Shown here piece by piece: positions 1 to 9,821 of a DNA stretch of 64,000 bases. Position numbers and translations under genes: made by a program. The stretch comes from Ruegeria halocynthiae. GTDB lineage: Bacteria > Pseudomonadota > Alphaproteobacteria > Rhodobacterales > Rhodobacteraceae. Each line of letters starts with the position of its first letter. The stretch's first letter is position 1. The stretch spans positions 558,001 through 622,000 of the forward strand of contig NZ_FNNP01000001.1 in NCBI RefSeq assembly GCF_900106805.1, in the 5' to 3' direction. Under the pieces are notes generated by a model. The model searched no databases, had not been told where the DNA came from, and worked only from the letters and a program-made list of their open reading frames with translations.

Positions 1-126
1 GCACCATTGCCCCTCAGTCATCCGCACGGCTGGTTGGGCCAATCGTTGTCGGAACGCGGGACGGCGCCATACCGAGGGGCGTCTCGCTGTGTTGATGCGC
101 TGAACCAGCCCGAGCTTTGGTAGACG
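1..126. other. Window edge downstream of dnaB, no gene assigned
   Basis: No complete gene can be read here. On the minus strand an ATG at 6-4 follows a GAGGGG run, so another minus-strand gene may begin at the very edge of the window. In related genomes alr often lies downstream of dnaB, but only two codons would be visible, so no product is called. Confidence 0.3.
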
Positions 127-1617
127 TTAGTACCCTTCGATCTGGCCATCCTGCTGCCAGGGTTTGACCAGATTGCCAAAGCGGGTGAACTGGGCCTCGA
201 ACGAAAGATCAACCGTGCCGATGGGACCGTGCCGCTGCTTGCCGACGATAACTTCGGCCTTGCCGTGCAGGCGTTCCATGGCCTGTTTCCACTCTTCCAT
301 CTTCTCCAGCTCATGATCGCCGGGTTTTTCGCGTTCTTTATAATATTCCTCGCGGAAAACGAACATCACCACGTCGGCGTCCTGTTCGATCGAACCCGAT
401 TCGCGCAGGTCGGACAGTTGCGGGCGTTTGTCATCGCGGTTTTCAACCTGACGGGACAGCTGAGACAGGGCGATGACCGGGATATTCAGTTCCTTGGCGA
501 TGGCTTTCATGCCCATCGAAATCTCGGCAATTTCGTTGACGCGGTTTTCAGCCATCCCGCGGCAAAGCTGCAGGTAGTCGATGACCAGCAGGTCCAGGCC
601 ATGTGTCCGCTTCAATCGGCGTGCACGAGCGGCCAACTGAGAAATCGGCAGGGCGGGCGTGTCATCGATAAACAGAGGGCAGGCTTCCAGTTCTTTTGCG
701 GCCTCTACGAAGCGGCGAAACTCGGCCTCGGTCATATCACCTTGGCGAATCTTGTGTGAAGAAATCTCGGAAGCTTCGGCCAGAACACGGCCCGCAAGTT
801 GTTCGGCGCTCATTTCCAGTGAAAAGAACCCGACCACGCCGCCGTCAATCGCACCCTCTGAGCCATCGGATTTGGCGCCGCGCTTGTAGGCCTTGGCCAC
901 GTTGAACGCCACGTTGGTCGCCAGCGATGTTTTTCCCATCGACGGACGGCCAGCCAGAATGATCAGGTCGGACGGGTGCAATCCGCCTAGCTGTTTGTCG
1001 AGATCGGCCAGACCGGTGGAAATCCCCGCCATGCCACCACCGCGCTGGTAGGCCTCGTTGGTGACGTTGACGGCTTCTGTGACCGCCTTGAGGAAGGATT
1101 GGAAACCCTGTTCGGTCTGACCCTGCTCGGATAACTGATAAAGCTGCTGCTCAGCCTCGACGATCTGTTCCTTTGGCTCGCTGCTGACATCAACCCGTGC
1201 GGCCTTGTCCGAAATATCGCGGCCCAGCCGGATCAATTCGCGCCGGATGGCGAGGTCATAGATCATCTGAGCGTAGTCATGCACCGCGAAGGCGCTGATC
1301 GAAGCCCCGGCAAGTTTGACCAGATACGCCGGGCCGCCCAGTTCCTTCAGTCCTTCATCCTCGGCCATGAAGGATTTAATGGTGACTGGTGAGGCGAGCG
1401 CATTCTTGGCAATACGAGTCGATGCGACCTCGTAGATGCGCGCATGAACCGGGTCATAAAAGTGCTCGGACCCGATGATTGACGCCACCCGGTCATACAG
1501 ATCGTTATTCGTCAGAATCGCACCCAGAAGCTGCTGCTCTGCCTCGATGGAGTGCGGCATGGTTTCCGGATTCTGAATCTGTGCGGCGGCCTGCTCGATG
1601 CTGCTGATCTCGTTCAT
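127..1617 (-). CDS. dnaB: Replicative DNA helicase DnaB
   Basis: Hexameric 5'-3' helicase that unwinds the chromosome at the replication fork. The 496-residue product has the N-terminal DnaB domain (about residues 20-125), a linker, and a RecA-like ATPase domain. Walker A reads GRPSMGKTS near residue 228. The Walker B region VIDYLQL and the DnaB-type SQLSRQVE segment follow, and the C-terminus is conserved. I place the start at 1617 (MNEISS) rather than the in-frame ATG at 1650, because a GGGACAAAGAGAA segment precedes it and the extra 11 residues are not family-like. Length fits the family. The gene is alone on the minus strand, with about 200 bp upstream before pyrE ends. Confidence 0.97.
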   Translation of the reverse strand: MNEISSIEQAAAQIQNPETMPHSIEAEQQLLGAILTNNDLYDRVASIIGSEHFYDPVHARIYEVASTRIAKNALASPVTIKSFMAEDEGLKELGGPAYLVKLAGASISAFAVHDYAQMIYDLAIRRELIRLGRDISDKAARVDVSSEPKEQIVEAEQQLYQLSEQGQTEQGFQSFLKAVTEAVNVTNEAYQRGGGMAGISTGLADLDKQLGGLHPSDLIILAGRPSMGKTSLATNVAFNVAKAYKRGAKSDGSEGAIDGGVVGFFSLEMSAEQLAGRVLAEASEISSHKIRQGDMTEAEFRRFVEAAKELEACPLFIDDTPALPISQLAARARRLKRTHGLDLLVIDYLQLCRGMAENRVNEIAEISMGMKAIAKELNIPVIALSQLSRQVENRDDKRPQLSDLRESGSIEQDADVVMFVFREEYYKEREKPGDHELEKMEEWKQAMERLHGKAEVIVGKQRHGPIGTVDLSFEAQFTRFGNLVKPWQQDGQIEGY

Positions 1618-1692
1618 TGCTGTTCTCTTTGTCCCCTGGGCAGATGCCATAACGCGGCCCCGTGAGTCGGCGCAAATTGTATGTTTTCTGGG

Positions 1693-1709
1693 GATATGCT
1701 GTGCATATC
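1693..1709. promoter_or_regulatory. Inverted repeat upstream of dnaB
   Basis: Two perfect 7-bp arms, GATATGC and GCATATC, are separated by TGT about 75 bp upstream of the dnaB start. It could be an operator or a chance dyad in the AT-richer promoter region. No specific regulator is recognised. Confidence 0.3.
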
Positions 1710-1818
1710 TCTTTGCCCCATCATATTGAAGGATTAGTAAGGGCTACGTCAACATATTGCGGATGAAACTATTGACTTGGGAGTCAATGTTTTCGTCTTG
1801 GAAACAGTTTGCGCAACG

Positions 1819-2496
1819 TCAACCTTTGTGCGCTTCCTGCCAGCCGCGTGGGTCGTTCAGGAATGCCTCGACTCCATCCAGCGTCTCTTGATCGAAGGTT
1901 TTCTGCGCCTTGGCCTCGGCCAGAACATCCCACCAGGTGCACAGGTGATGCAGTTGTACGCCATGATCACCCAGCGTTTTTTCAGTCTCGGGGAAGATGC
2001 CGTAATAGAAAATCACGGCCGTATGTCCGCAAGTCGCGCCGGTTTCGCGGATTGCATCCACGAAAGACAATTTCGAGCCGCCATCGGTAGTCAGGTCCTC
2101 GACCAGCAGCACGCGCTCACCCTCGCTCATCGCACCTTCGATCCGGGCATTGCGGCCGTATCCTTTGGGCTTTTTGCGCACATAGGTCATTGGCAGTGCC
2201 ATGCGTTCGGCGACCATGGCCGCGAACGGAATGCCTGCTGTCTCGCCACCAGCGATATTGTCGAAGGCCTCGAAGCCAGCATCGCGCATCACCGTAACGG
2301 TCAGAAAATCCATCAGCGTCGAGCGGATGCGCGGGTAAGAGATCAGCTTGCGACAGTCAATATATGTGGGGCTGGGCAAACCGCTGGCCAGCGTGAAAGG
2401 CTCACGCGAATTGAAGTGGACGGCCTTGATCTCCAGCAGCATCCGCGCGGTCAGGCGGGCGATTTCGGTGCTGTCGGGATAGGAACTGGGGATCAT
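1819..2496 (-). CDS. pyrE: Orotate phosphoribosyltransferase PyrE
   Basis: Cytoplasmic enzyme of de novo pyrimidine synthesis that converts orotate and PRPP to orotidine 5'-phosphate. The 225-residue protein has the type I phosphoribosyltransferase fold. The PRPP-binding signature is [16 protein letters not shown] at about residues 127-142, and the substrate-side GLPSPTYID segment is near residue 39. Length is normal for an alphaproteobacterial PyrE. The start has AGGTCCCGAC just upstream. It is transcribed in the same direction as dnaB but 200 bp away, so co-transcription is not assured. A short GC hairpin (2526-2540) sits in its leader, about 30 bases before the start codon. Confidence 0.95.
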   Translation of the reverse strand: MIPSSYPDSTEIARLTARMLLEIKAVHFNSREPFTLASGLPSPTYIDCRKLISYPRIRSTLMDFLTVTVMRDAGFEAFDNIAGGETAGIPFAAMVAERMALPMTYVRKKPKGYGRNARIEGAMSEGERVLLVEDLTTDGGSKLSFVDAIRETGATCGHTAVIFYYGIFPETEKTLGDHGVQLHHLCTWWDVLAEAKAQKTFDQETLDGVEAFLNDPRGWQEAHKG

Positions 2497-2575
2497 GTCG
2501 GGACCTCGGCGCTGAAATGACGTTGCGGGCTGATAGCCCGACCTTAAGGCCAGAGTCGAGAGGGAGTGCTTAAAG

Positions 2576-2605
2576 AAAAGCGAACCTCCAAAGAGGTCCG
2601 CTTTT
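2576..2605. terminator. Bidirectional rho-independent terminator between amt and pyrE
   Basis: A 13-bp stem with a single mismatch pairs 2576-2588 with 2593-2605 around a CAAA loop. Its arms begin with AAAA and end with TTTT, so it has a U-tract on either strand. Its main use is to end the minus-strand amt transcript (gene end 2639) before pyrE. Confidence 0.8.
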
Positions 2606-2638
2606 ACCCTTGCGGGTGATCAAGCAGCCAAGGTGGGC

Positions 2639-3820
2639 TCAGCTGCTGATATCATAGGCGCGCTCTCCGTGTACCGAGAGATCGAGCCCGTTTGTTTCGG
2701 TTTCAGCATCTACGCGAAGCGGTGTGATCAGCGCAACCACCTTGACCAGCACAATCGTGACAACTGTCGTAAAGACACCCACGATGACCAAACCGCCCAG
2801 TTGCGCGGTCCATGTGCCAAGGCCGAACAAGGCAATCATGATGGTCCCGAATATGCCGCCGACGCCATGCACTGCAAACACATCCAGCGTATCGTCGATT
2901 TTCAACACGTTGCGGATGACATAGACGGCCTCCTGACACAGGATGCCTGCGACGCCCCCGATGATCAGCGCCTGCACCGGACTTACAAAGCCAGAGGCTG
3001 GGGTGATCGATGCCAGACCGGCGATTGTGCCGGTGACCAGACCCACCATCGACGCTTTGCCGAAACGGATTTTCTCCCACAGCGCCCAGGTTAGCGAGGC
3101 TGTGGCGGCGGACAGGTGCGTCACCGTCATCGCCATTGCCGCACCGCCGTCGGCCGCCAGTTGCGAGCCGCCGTTGAAACCAAACCAACCTACCCAGAGC
3201 ATGGCTGCGCCGATCATGACAAAGCCGGGACTGTGCGGAGGTGTTGTGCGGTTGCGGCGCGGCCCAAGGATAACGGCAATGATCAGTGCGGCCAGACCCG
3301 CCGTTTCATGCACTACGATTCCGCCCGCAAAGTCGCGCACACCGACTTCGCCCAGAATGCCACCGTCAGACAAAATGCCGCCGCCCCAGATCCAATGCGC
3401 CACCGGCGCATAGCACAGCAGCATCCAAAGCGCTGAGAAGGTCATGACGAAACCGAACCCGATGCGTTCGACATAGGCGCCGACGATCAGCGCAGGGGTG
3501 ATGATGGCAAAGGTCATCTGGAAGGCAAAGAACAGAACTTCGGGCAGGGTACCTGCAAGGCTTTCGGCATCCACGCCGTTCAAGAACGCTTTGTCCAGAC
3601 CACCCCAGAGGTTGCTTTCACTGGGCCCGAACGCGATTGAGTATCCCGCAACAAGCCAAAGGATGCTCATCAAACAGGCAATAGAAAAGCAATGCATGAA
3701 CACGCTGAGTACATTTCGGGCACGCACAAGGCCGCCATAGAACAGGGCAAGCCCCGGCAATGTCATGAACAGGACCAATGCTGTCGCTACAATGATCCAC
3801 GCTGTATCGGCTCCGTTCAT
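2639..3820 (-). CDS. amt: Ammonium transporter, Amt family
   Basis: Inner-membrane ammonium/ammonia channel of 393 residues with about eleven hydrophobic segments. The pore twin histidines are recognisable in MTVTHLSAA and in DVFAVHGVGGIFG. The N-terminal LPGLALFYGGLVRARN block is typical of the family. The start follows an AGGAG ribosome site. Unlike many amtB genes there is no glnK-type PII gene next to it: the 196 bp upstream are too short. A PII partner must therefore be encoded elsewhere if this channel is PII-gated. It lies 2.5 kb from the ntrBC block, consistent with nitrogen control, but I see no clear NtrC site upstream. Confidence 0.93.
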   Translation of the reverse strand: MNGADTAWIIVATALVLFMTLPGLALFYGGLVRARNVLSVFMHCFSIACLMSILWLVAGYSIAFGPSESNLWGGLDKAFLNGVDAESLAGTLPEVLFFAFQMTFAIITPALIVGAYVERIGFGFVMTFSALWMLLCYAPVAHWIWGGGILSDGGILGEVGVRDFAGGIVVHETAGLAALIIAVILGPRRNRTTPPHSPGFVMIGAAMLWVGWFGFNGGSQLAADGGAAMAMTVTHLSAATASLTWALWEKIRFGKASMVGLVTGTIAGLASITPASGFVSPVQALIIGGVAGILCQEAVYVIRNVLKIDDTLDVFAVHGVGGIFGTIMIALFGLGTWTAQLGGLVIVGVFTTVVTIVLVKVVALITPLRVDAETETNGLDLSVHGERAYDISS

Positions 3821-4016
3821 GGACGTGCTCCTTTCCCTGAAGGGGCGTCCGGTTCCCAGACTTTCGCTGTCCGCACGCCACGTGAGTGGTATGCGCCGTC
3901 TTGAAACGGAGAGAGGTTGGGGAAAAAAGAAGCGATTGCGCCGAGGGGCGATTAAATCGGCGCCAATTTGTCAGTTGGTAAAGAAACGTGCGCCATTTGC
4001 GTGAATGGCCGTATTT

Positions 4017-4493
4017 TTAGGCAAAGTTTGAAAGACCGTGCAGCAGCAGAGCTAACGCGCGATCGCGCGCTTGTTGGCGCACTGTATTACGACCAAGGGC
4101 ACCGAATTCGACGGTTTCGGTTGTCGATTGATGACCTTCGGCCGCCACTCCGAAACAGACACGTCCTTCGGGTTTGAATTCTGACCCGCCCGGCCCGGCA
4201 ATGCCAGTGATCGAGACCGCAAGCTGTGCGTGTGAATGGCGCAGAGCCCCTTCGGCCATTTCGCGTGCGACCTGCTCTGAGACAGCACCCACGGCGTCGA
4301 GCGTTTCAGCCCGCACACCCAGCATCTCTTGCTTGGAGGTGTTGGTGTAGGTGATGAAACCACGCTCGACCACGGCGGAACTGCCCGGAATATCGGTCAG
4401 CGCGGCGGCGACCATGCCGCCCGTACAGCTTTCTGCAGTGGCAATCCTCACCCCCCGTGCTTTGGCCCGATCAAGCAGGTCGGCTACGTTCAT
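4017..4493 (-). CDS. CinA-type nicotinamide-nucleotide amidohydrolase (PncC domain)
   Basis: The 158-residue protein is the C-terminal CinA domain alone, as in E. coli PncC/YgaD. That family deamidates nicotinamide mononucleotide to nicotinate mononucleotide in pyridine nucleotide recycling. The sequence shows the family motifs ATAESCTGGMVAAALT, then GSSAVVERGFITYTN, then ISITGIAGPGG. Its ATG overlaps the pgpA stop by ATGA (4490-4493), so it is translationally coupled as the last gene of an ispDF-pgpA-cinA run. The molybdopterin-binding CinA half is absent, which is common in Proteobacteria. Substrate is inferred from the family. Confidence 0.9.
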   Translation of the reverse strand: MNVADLLDRAKARGVRIATAESCTGGMVAAALTDIPGSSAVVERGFITYTNTSKQEMLGVRAETLDAVGAVSEQVAREMAEGALRHSHAQLAVSITGIAGPGGSEFKPEGRVCFGVAAEGHQSTTETVEFGALGRNTVRQQARDRALALLLHGLSNFA

Positions 4494-4987
4494 AGTCCCA
4501 GCACTCCATGTGACAGACCCGCAAGAGCAACCACGCCGATCGCGGCAAAGACACCGGCAATCACATCATCCAGCATCACGCCCATTGGGTCACCTCGCCT
4601 GTCCGCCCAACCAATCGGGCCGGGTTTGGTAATATCGAAAAGGCGGAACAGGACAAATGCAGCGATCCAGCCAGGCCAAAGGGCTGTAATCTCGATCCCG
4701 TGCGACCATGACGGATACGAGATCGCCCAAATGGCGATGAATTGTCCTGCAACCTCATCAATCACGATTTCCGATGGGTCATGGTCATCCTGTCCTGCCG
4801 TCATGACGCGTGTAGCCCAGAGCCCGGCGGCGAAGACCACGACGGTAGTGAGAAGGAGCAGCGGGAACCCTCCGATCACATGCAGCAGCCACGCAACCGG
4901 CAGCGCTGCCAAAGACCCCCAAGTGCCCGGTGCCGGGCGCATATAGCCCACTCCGCCGAAGGTTCCGATCAGGCGCGCGGCGTTCAT
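4490..4987 (-). CDS. pgpA: Phosphatidylglycerophosphatase A
   Basis: Membrane phosphatase that turns phosphatidylglycerol phosphate into phosphatidylglycerol, the precursor of cardiolipin. The 165-residue product opens with [24 protein letters not shown], which matches the PgpA N-terminal signature. It has three or four hydrophobic helices and the acidic DEVAGQ motif in the middle. I chose the ATG at 4987, not the in-frame ATG at 5002, because its ATGA overlaps the ispDF stop (4984-4987). That pattern recurs throughout this window. The 3' end overlaps the cinA start in the same way. Confidence 0.93.
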   Translation of the reverse strand: MNAARLIGTFGGVGYMRPAPGTWGSLAALPVAWLLHVIGGFPLLLLTTVVVFAAGLWATRVMTAGQDDHDPSEIVIDEVAGQFIAIWAISYPSWSHGIEITALWPGWIAAFVLFRLFDITKPGPIGWADRRGDPMGVMLDDVIAGVFAAIGVVALAGLSHGVLGL

Positions 4988-6114
4988 GACTTCACCAGAC
5001 AAGCAGTCGCGAGGGATGCAATGCCCTCGCCACGGCCCGTAAAGCCCAGCCGCTCGGAGGTTGTCGCCTTGACCGAGATCTGATCGGCTCGTAGGTCCAT
5101 GATAAGGGCCATCTGGTCGCGCATCGAATGGGCATGAGGCCCGATCTTGGGGAACTCACAGACCAGAGTACAATCCACGTTCGAGATGCGATATCCCAGT
5201 TGCCCGGCCAGTTCGACCGCGTGGCGCAGGAAGATCTCGCTGGCTGCACCCTTCCATTGGGGATCGGTCGGGGGAAAGTGCTGGCCTATATCGCCTTGCG
5301 CCAGTGCGCCATAGATCGCGTCCGTCACCGCGTGCATCCCTACGTCCGCATCCGAATGCCCCTGCAGACCGCGATTATGCGGGACCTTCACACCGCACAG
5401 GATTACGTGATCTCCGTCACCAAAGCGGTGCACGTCATAGCCATTGCCCAGCCTTACATCCATATTCATTCCCATTATGCGCTCCGCCCGATCAAAATCT
5501 TCGGGGCGGGTGATTTTTATGTTATCCGGATCACCCGGTACAATCGCCACCTCAATCCCTGCGGCGCGGGCAACTTCGACATCATCGGCCGATCCTCCCG
5601 GGTGGGCGGCATGGGCTGCTGCAATGGCATCGTATCGAAACCCCTGAGGTGTCTGTGCCGCATAAAGCCCGGTGCGATCCTGTGTTCCGGTCACAAGATC
5701 TGTGTCACCGGTCCAAAGCGCATCCGTCACCGCCAGACCCGGCGCGGCGGCGGCGTGAGTGTCGAGCGCGCCGAGCGTGTCAGTAATGACCCGAGTACTA
5801 ACGCAGGGACGCGCGATATCGTGGATCAACACCTTCTCGATGCCAAACGCTTCTAGTGCATCGAGTCCGCTGCGCACCGATCCCGCGCGGTCGGTACTGC
5901 CTGCGGTGAGGATCATGTCCAGAGCGCCGAACTCTTCCCATGCGGGCGCGTCCTGTGGTGAAAGCACGAGGACAATGTGATCAACGAGGCCCCGAAATTG
6001 GTCAATCGTCCAGTCAGCCACGCGGCGGCCGGCCAGTGTGCGCCATTGTTTGGGCGTGCCACCTCCGGCGCGTTGGCCGCGTCCGGCGGCGACGATGATG
6101 GCGGCTGTGGTCAT
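4984..6114 (-). CDS. ispDF: Bifunctional IspD/IspF isoprenoid synthesis enzyme
   Basis: Fusion of two non-consecutive MEP-pathway enzymes. Residues 1 to about 220 form 2-C-methyl-D-erythritol 4-phosphate cytidylyltransferase (IspD), with the nucleotide loop [16 protein letters not shown]. From about residue 225 follows 2-C-methyl-D-erythritol 2,4-cyclodiphosphate synthase (IspF). Its zinc ligands are in NGYDVHRFG, and the [14 protein letters not shown] segment is conserved. The fused form is typical of alphaproteobacteria. The start at 6114 has AGGAGGG nine bases upstream. The alternative ATG at 6141 has no such site. Total 376 residues. First gene of the ispDF-pgpA-cinA run, divergent from dusB. 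Confidence 0.96.
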   Translation of the reverse strand: MTTAAIIVAAGRGQRAGGGTPKQWRTLAGRRVADWTIDQFRGLVDHIVLVLSPQDAPAWEEFGALDMILTAGSTDRAGSVRSGLDALEAFGIEKVLIHDIARPCVSTRVITDTLGALDTHAAAAPGLAVTDALWTGDTDLVTGTQDRTGLYAAQTPQGFRYDAIAAAHAAHPGGSADDVEVARAAGIEVAIVPGDPDNIKITRPEDFDRAERIMGMNMDVRLGNGYDVHRFGDGDHVILCGVKVPHNRGLQGHSDADVGMHAVTDAIYGALAQGDIGQHFPPTDPQWKGAASEIFLRHAVELAGQLGYRISNVDCTLVCEFPKIGPHAHSMRDQMALIMDLRADQISVKATTSERLGFTGRGEGIASLATACLVKS

Positions 6115-6295
6115 AGGCGCAAGCCCTCCTGAATGGGGCAATGTTTAGGGGGCGGTGAATGCAGAGGCAATCACCCACGTCAATATGCCTAAAAATTGTG
6201 CAAATGATGATTTTGCGGGCTTGAAGGGCTTCGTTTTGTTGTTCATACGCTGCTGTTTCGATATCAAAACCGCACATGCACAAGGATTAGGCAAA

Positions 6296-7279
6296 TTGAC
6301 CCTGCGTCTTGCTGACAAACTCCTAGCGCCTCCGGTGCTGCTGGCGCCCATGGCTGGAATCACCGACCGGCCTTTCCGCGATCTGGTGATGCGCTTCGGT
6401 GCGGGCATGGTCGTGAGCGAGATGGTCGCCAGCCAGGAGATGGTGCAGGCCAAGCCCGGCGTGCGTGAGCGGGCCGAACTTTCGGCGGATGTCGAAAACA
6501 CTGCCGTTCAGCTTGCCGGACGCGAAGCGCACTGGATGGCCGAGGCCGCCCGTCAGGTGGCTGACCGGGGCGCGCGGGTGATCGACATCAACATGGGATG
6601 CCCGGCCAAGAAAGTGACCAATGGCTATTCTGGCTCGGCGCTTTTGAAGACGCCGGATCACGCTTTGACCTTGATTGAGGCTGTGGTGCGCGCGGTGGAT
6701 GTGCCGGTGACACTCAAAACGCGTTTGGGTTGGGATGATAGTTTGCTGAACGCGCCGGATGTGGCACGGCGCGCGCAGGATGCAGGCATCCGGATGGTCA
6801 CGATCCATGGCCGGACGCGGTGTCAGTTCTATAAGGGTCACGCCAATTGGCAGGCGATCCGGGCAGTGAAGGACGCAGTTTCCATTCCTGTCATCGCAAA
6901 CGGTGACATTGTGAATTCCGATACCGCACGGACCGCGCTGGATCAGTCCGGCGCTGACGGCGTGATGGTGGGCCGCGGCGCGCAAGGTAAGCCATGGCTT
7001 TTGGCGCAAATCTGCCATGATCTGTTTGGTGCTGCGGCGCCGGTAAAACCGACGGGTCCCGACCTGATTGAAATGGTGCGCGGCCATTATCAGGCCATGC
7101 TCGTATTCTATGGCACTGATCTTGGTCTGCGCGTCGCGCGCAAGCATCTGGGCTGGTACATGGATGAGGCAGGAACGCATTCGCCCACGCGTCGCGCCGT
7201 CCTGACCTCACGCGATCCGCAGGAAGTGCTGCGGCTGATTGGCGATGCTCTGAGCGTCTCTGCTGAGGTTGCGGCATGA
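6296..7279 (+). CDS. dusB: tRNA-dihydrouridine synthase DusB (NifR3)
   Basis: Flavin enzyme that reduces specific uridines in the tRNA D-loop. The TIM barrel shows APMAGITDRPFRD near the N-terminus, DINMGCPAKKV with the catalytic cysteine, HGRTRCQFYKGHANW, and the phosphate-binding GRGAQGKPW. I place the start at the TTG 6296 (TLRLADKLL), nine bases after AAGGA. The in-frame ATG at 6155 would add 47 residues rich in Cys and Phe that look like untranslated leader. No ATG lies close to the conserved region, so a TTG start is likely but unproven. As in Rhodobacter nifR3-ntrB-ntrC, its stop overlaps ntrB by ATGA. Confidence 0.88.
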   Translation: MTLRLADKLLAPPVLLAPMAGITDRPFRDLVMRFGAGMVVSEMVASQEMVQAKPGVRERAELSADVENTAVQLAGREAHWMAEAARQVADRGARVIDINMGCPAKKVTNGYSGSALLKTPDHALTLIEAVVRAVDVPVTLKTRLGWDDSLLNAPDVARRAQDAGIRMVTIHGRTRCQFYKGHANWQAIRAVKDAVSIPVIANGDIVNSDTARTALDQSGADGVMVGRGAQGKPWLLAQICHDLFGAAAPVKPTGPDLIEMVRGHYQAMLVFYGTDLGLRVARKHLGWYMDEAGTHSPTRRAVLTSRDPQEVLRLIGDALSVSAEVAA

Positions 7280-8355
7280 CCTCGGACCATAGCATCTGGA
7301 CCTCGCTGCCCGTTCCGGCCTTCATCATTGATGCCGCGGATCGGATAACGGACGTAAACTCTTCGGGCGAGGGTTTCCTGAACGTGTCCCGAAAGGCGGT
7401 CTTGGGGCATCCGGTCTGGGATCAGATCGCGGTGGATGCGCCGCTGGAAGAAGCGTTCCTGCGCGCCCGTCAACAGGGGACGCCCTTGTTCGTCAATGAT
7501 GTGGATGTAGGGTCGGGTAATCGTGCACCGCTGCAATGTGCGTTGCAGATCGCACCTTTGGTGGGCCATCCCAGTTCGATGATTATGATCATCTCACCGC
7601 GCGAACTAGCCGGGCGCATGACCCGCGGCAATACGGTGAAATCGGCGGCGCAATCAGCCATCGGCATGGCAGAAATGCTGGCACATGAGATCAAGAACCC
7701 TCTGGCCGGGATCACCGGTGCGGCGCAGTTGCTTAGCATGAACATCACGCCGCAAGATCTTGAGTTGACAGATCTTATCGTCGAAGAAAGCCGCCGGATC
7801 GTAAAGCTTTTGGAGCAGGTGGAGCAGTTCGGCAACCTGTCTCAACCCGATTTCAAACCGGTCAATATCCACGACGTTCTGGACCGCGCGCGCCGGTCGG
7901 CACTGCTGGGCTTCGGTGCGCATATGGCCATAATCGAGGATTACGACCCGTCGCTACCGCTGGCATATGGTGACCCGGATCAGTTTTTGCAGGTGGTTCT
8001 GAATCTGCTCAGAAACGCGTCCGAGGCGGCAGAGGGCGGCGGCACGATCCGACTGCGCACCTATTTCGAACACTCGTTCCGGCTGCGGCGCAGCGACGGC
8101 TCTGGCCATTCTCTGCCCCTGCAGATCGAGATCATAGATGATGGGCCGGGCCTGCCTGAGAAGATTCAGGGCGACATTTTCGATCCCTTCGTCTCGGGCA
8201 AGGAAAACGGTACCGGGCTTGGACTGGCTTTAGTCAGCAAGATCGTTTCCGACCATGACGGCTGGATTTCGGCGGAATCCGTGCCAGGGCGCACTGTTTT
8301 CCGCCTGTCCCTGCGGCGCGCGCCGCCGGACGCATATGAAAAGGAGAGCATCTGA
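7276..8355 (+). CDS. ntrB: Nitrogen-regulation sensor kinase NtrB
   Basis: Cytoplasmic histidine kinase/phosphatase that controls NtrC in response to nitrogen status through PII. The 359-residue protein has an N-terminal PAS domain (to about 110). The dimerisation/phosphoacceptor helix [12 protein letters not shown] carries His137. The HATPase domain has N-box [10 protein letters not shown]1 DDGPGLPE and G2 GTGLGLALV. There are no membrane segments, as expected for NtrB. The start overlaps the dusB stop (ATGA), and its stop abuts ntrC at 8355, so all three are coupled. Confidence 0.95.
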   Translation: MTSDHSIWTSLPVPAFIIDAADRITDVNSSGEGFLNVSRKAVLGHPVWDQIAVDAPLEEAFLRARQQGTPLFVNDVDVGSGNRAPLQCALQIAPLVGHPSSMIMIISPRELAGRMTRGNTVKSAAQSAIGMAEMLAHEIKNPLAGITGAAQLLSMNITPQDLELTDLIVEESRRIVKLLEQVEQFGNLSQPDFKPVNIHDVLDRARRSALLGFGAHMAIIEDYDPSLPLAYGDPDQFLQVVLNLLRNASEAAEGGGTIRLRTYFEHSFRLRRSDGSGHSLPLQIEIIDDGPGLPEKIQGDIFDPFVSGKENGTGLGLALVSKIVSDHDGWISAESVPGRTVFRLSLRRAPPDAYEKESI

Positions 8356-9722
8356 TGGATGGCACAGTTCTGGTTGCAGATGATGACCGCACGATCCGCA
8401 CGGTTCTGACGCAGGCTTTGACGCGGGCGGGGTGCAAGGTACATGCAACCTCGTCGCTGACTACTCTGATGCGCTGGGTGGCCGAAGGGAAGGGCGACGT
8501 TGTGATCTCGGACGTGGTGATGCCGGATGGAAACGGGCTTGAGATGTTGCCAAAAATTGCACAGGACCGGCCCGGATTGCCGGTCATTGTGATCTCGGCC
8601 CAGAATACCATCATGACGGCGATTCAGGCGGCTGAGGCGGATGCGTATGATTATCTGCCCAAGCCCTTCGATTTGCCCGATCTGATGAAACGCACTGCGC
8701 GCGCATTGGATCAGAAACAGCGTGCCTTGGTCGAACCTGCCGAAGCCATCAGTGAACGACCCGACGAGCTGCCGCTGGTCGGGCGTACGCCGGTGATGCA
8801 GGCGTTGTATCGTCTTGTGGCGCGGGTGATGAACACAGATTTATCGGTGATGATCTCGGGCGAAAGCGGTACGGGTAAGTCCCTGATCGCGCGCGCAATT
8901 CATGATTTTTCAGACCGTCGGACGTTGCCGTTTGTCACTGCAACGGCTGCTGATCTGCGCGATCTGGAAGGTCCGGCGCGAGTCATGGCTCGGGTTCGGG
9001 GCGGGACGCTGCTGATCGACGAAATCGCGGATATTGATGATGAGATTCAGGCCCGTATCGTGCGAATGATGGACACACCGGGTGATCATGTGCCGCGTTT
9101 CATTGCCACCAGCCAATCGGATATGACCGATGCGATGGAGAGCGGCCGCGTCCGGCAGGACCTGTATTATCGCCTCTGCGGCGCAACGATACACGTTCCG
9201 GCCCTGCGCGAGCGTGTTGATGATATCACTCTGTTGACCGAGAACTTTCTGACGCGGGAGGAGCGGGAAAGCGGCACTCAACGTAGCCTCAGCCCCGAAG
9301 CGGTGGAACTCGTGCGCCGGTATTCCTGGCCTGGCAATGTGCGTCAGCTGGAAAACGCAATCCGCCGTCTCAGCTTGACCAGTCGGGCCGAGGAAATCTC
9401 ACGCACAGAAGTTGAGATGGTACTGGGCAGCCAGCCCGAGGCTGAGCCGGTTCTGGGCGATGGAGAGCGCGAGAAGCTGTCTTCTTCGGTGGGCCGCCAT
9501 CTGCGACGGTACTTTGATTTGCACGGGAATATCCTACCTCCACCCGGCCTCTATCAACGTATTTTGCGCGAAGTAGAGGCGCCTTTGATCGAAATCGCAT
9601 TGGATGCGACCGGGGGCAATCAGGCAAAATGTGCTGATCTTCTGGGGATTAACCGGAATACGCTGCGGAAAAAGATCACTGACCTCGATATTCAGGTGAC
9701 ACGTCGCCGCAAACTGATGTAA
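8355..9722 (+). CDS. ntrC: Nitrogen response regulator NtrC, GAFTGA-less type
   Basis: DNA-binding response regulator of 455 residues. The receiver domain has the phosphoacceptor Asp53 in [13 protein letters not shown]. The AAA+ domain has Walker A GESGTGKS (169-176) and Walker B LLIDEIAD (about 219-226). The C-terminus is a Fis-type helix-turn-helix around [17 protein letters not shown]. The loop between [10 protein letters not shown] and GGTLLIDE is short and has no GAFTGA, the sigma-54 contact loop. Rhodobacter capsulatus NtrC is known to lack this motif and to activate sigma-70-type RNA polymerase, so this protein probably does the same. It is coupled to ntrB. Confidence 0.95.
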   Translation: MDGTVLVADDDRTIRTVLTQALTRAGCKVHATSSLTTLMRWVAEGKGDVVISDVVMPDGNGLEMLPKIAQDRPGLPVIVISAQNTIMTAIQAAEADAYDYLPKPFDLPDLMKRTARALDQKQRALVEPAEAISERPDELPLVGRTPVMQALYRLVARVMNTDLSVMISGESGTGKSLIARAIHDFSDRRTLPFVTATAADLRDLEGPARVMARVRGGTLLIDEIADIDDEIQARIVRMMDTPGDHVPRFIATSQSDMTDAMESGRVRQDLYYRLCGATIHVPALRERVDDITLLTENFLTREERESGTQRSLSPEAVELVRRYSWPGNVRQLENAIRRLSLTSRAEEISRTEVEMVLGSQPEAEPVLGDGEREKLSSSVGRHLRRYFDLHGNILPPPGLYQRILREVEAPLIEIALDATGGNQAKCADLLGINRNTLRKKITDLDIQVTRRRKLM

Positions 9723-9821
9723 TATCGCCACACAAGCCGTGGCATTCGGGTTCGCGCTCGGGAACGACCACGACATATGGCGGTCAGCTGCGCAAGCAGC
9801 ACATCAGAATGAGGGCAGACG

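Noticed and set aside
1777-2520. Long plus-strand ORF opposite pyrE (247 codons)
   Set aside because: It is the antisense shadow of pyrE; no family features and no ribosome site.
3821-4016. NtrC binding site upstream of amt
   Set aside because: GGCGCC-type dyads occur, but no arrangement matched a site I could name with confidence.
6323-7180. 285-codon minus-strand ORF opposite dusB
   Set aside because: Shadow frame rich in His and Arg, as expected from the complement of a GC-rich gene.
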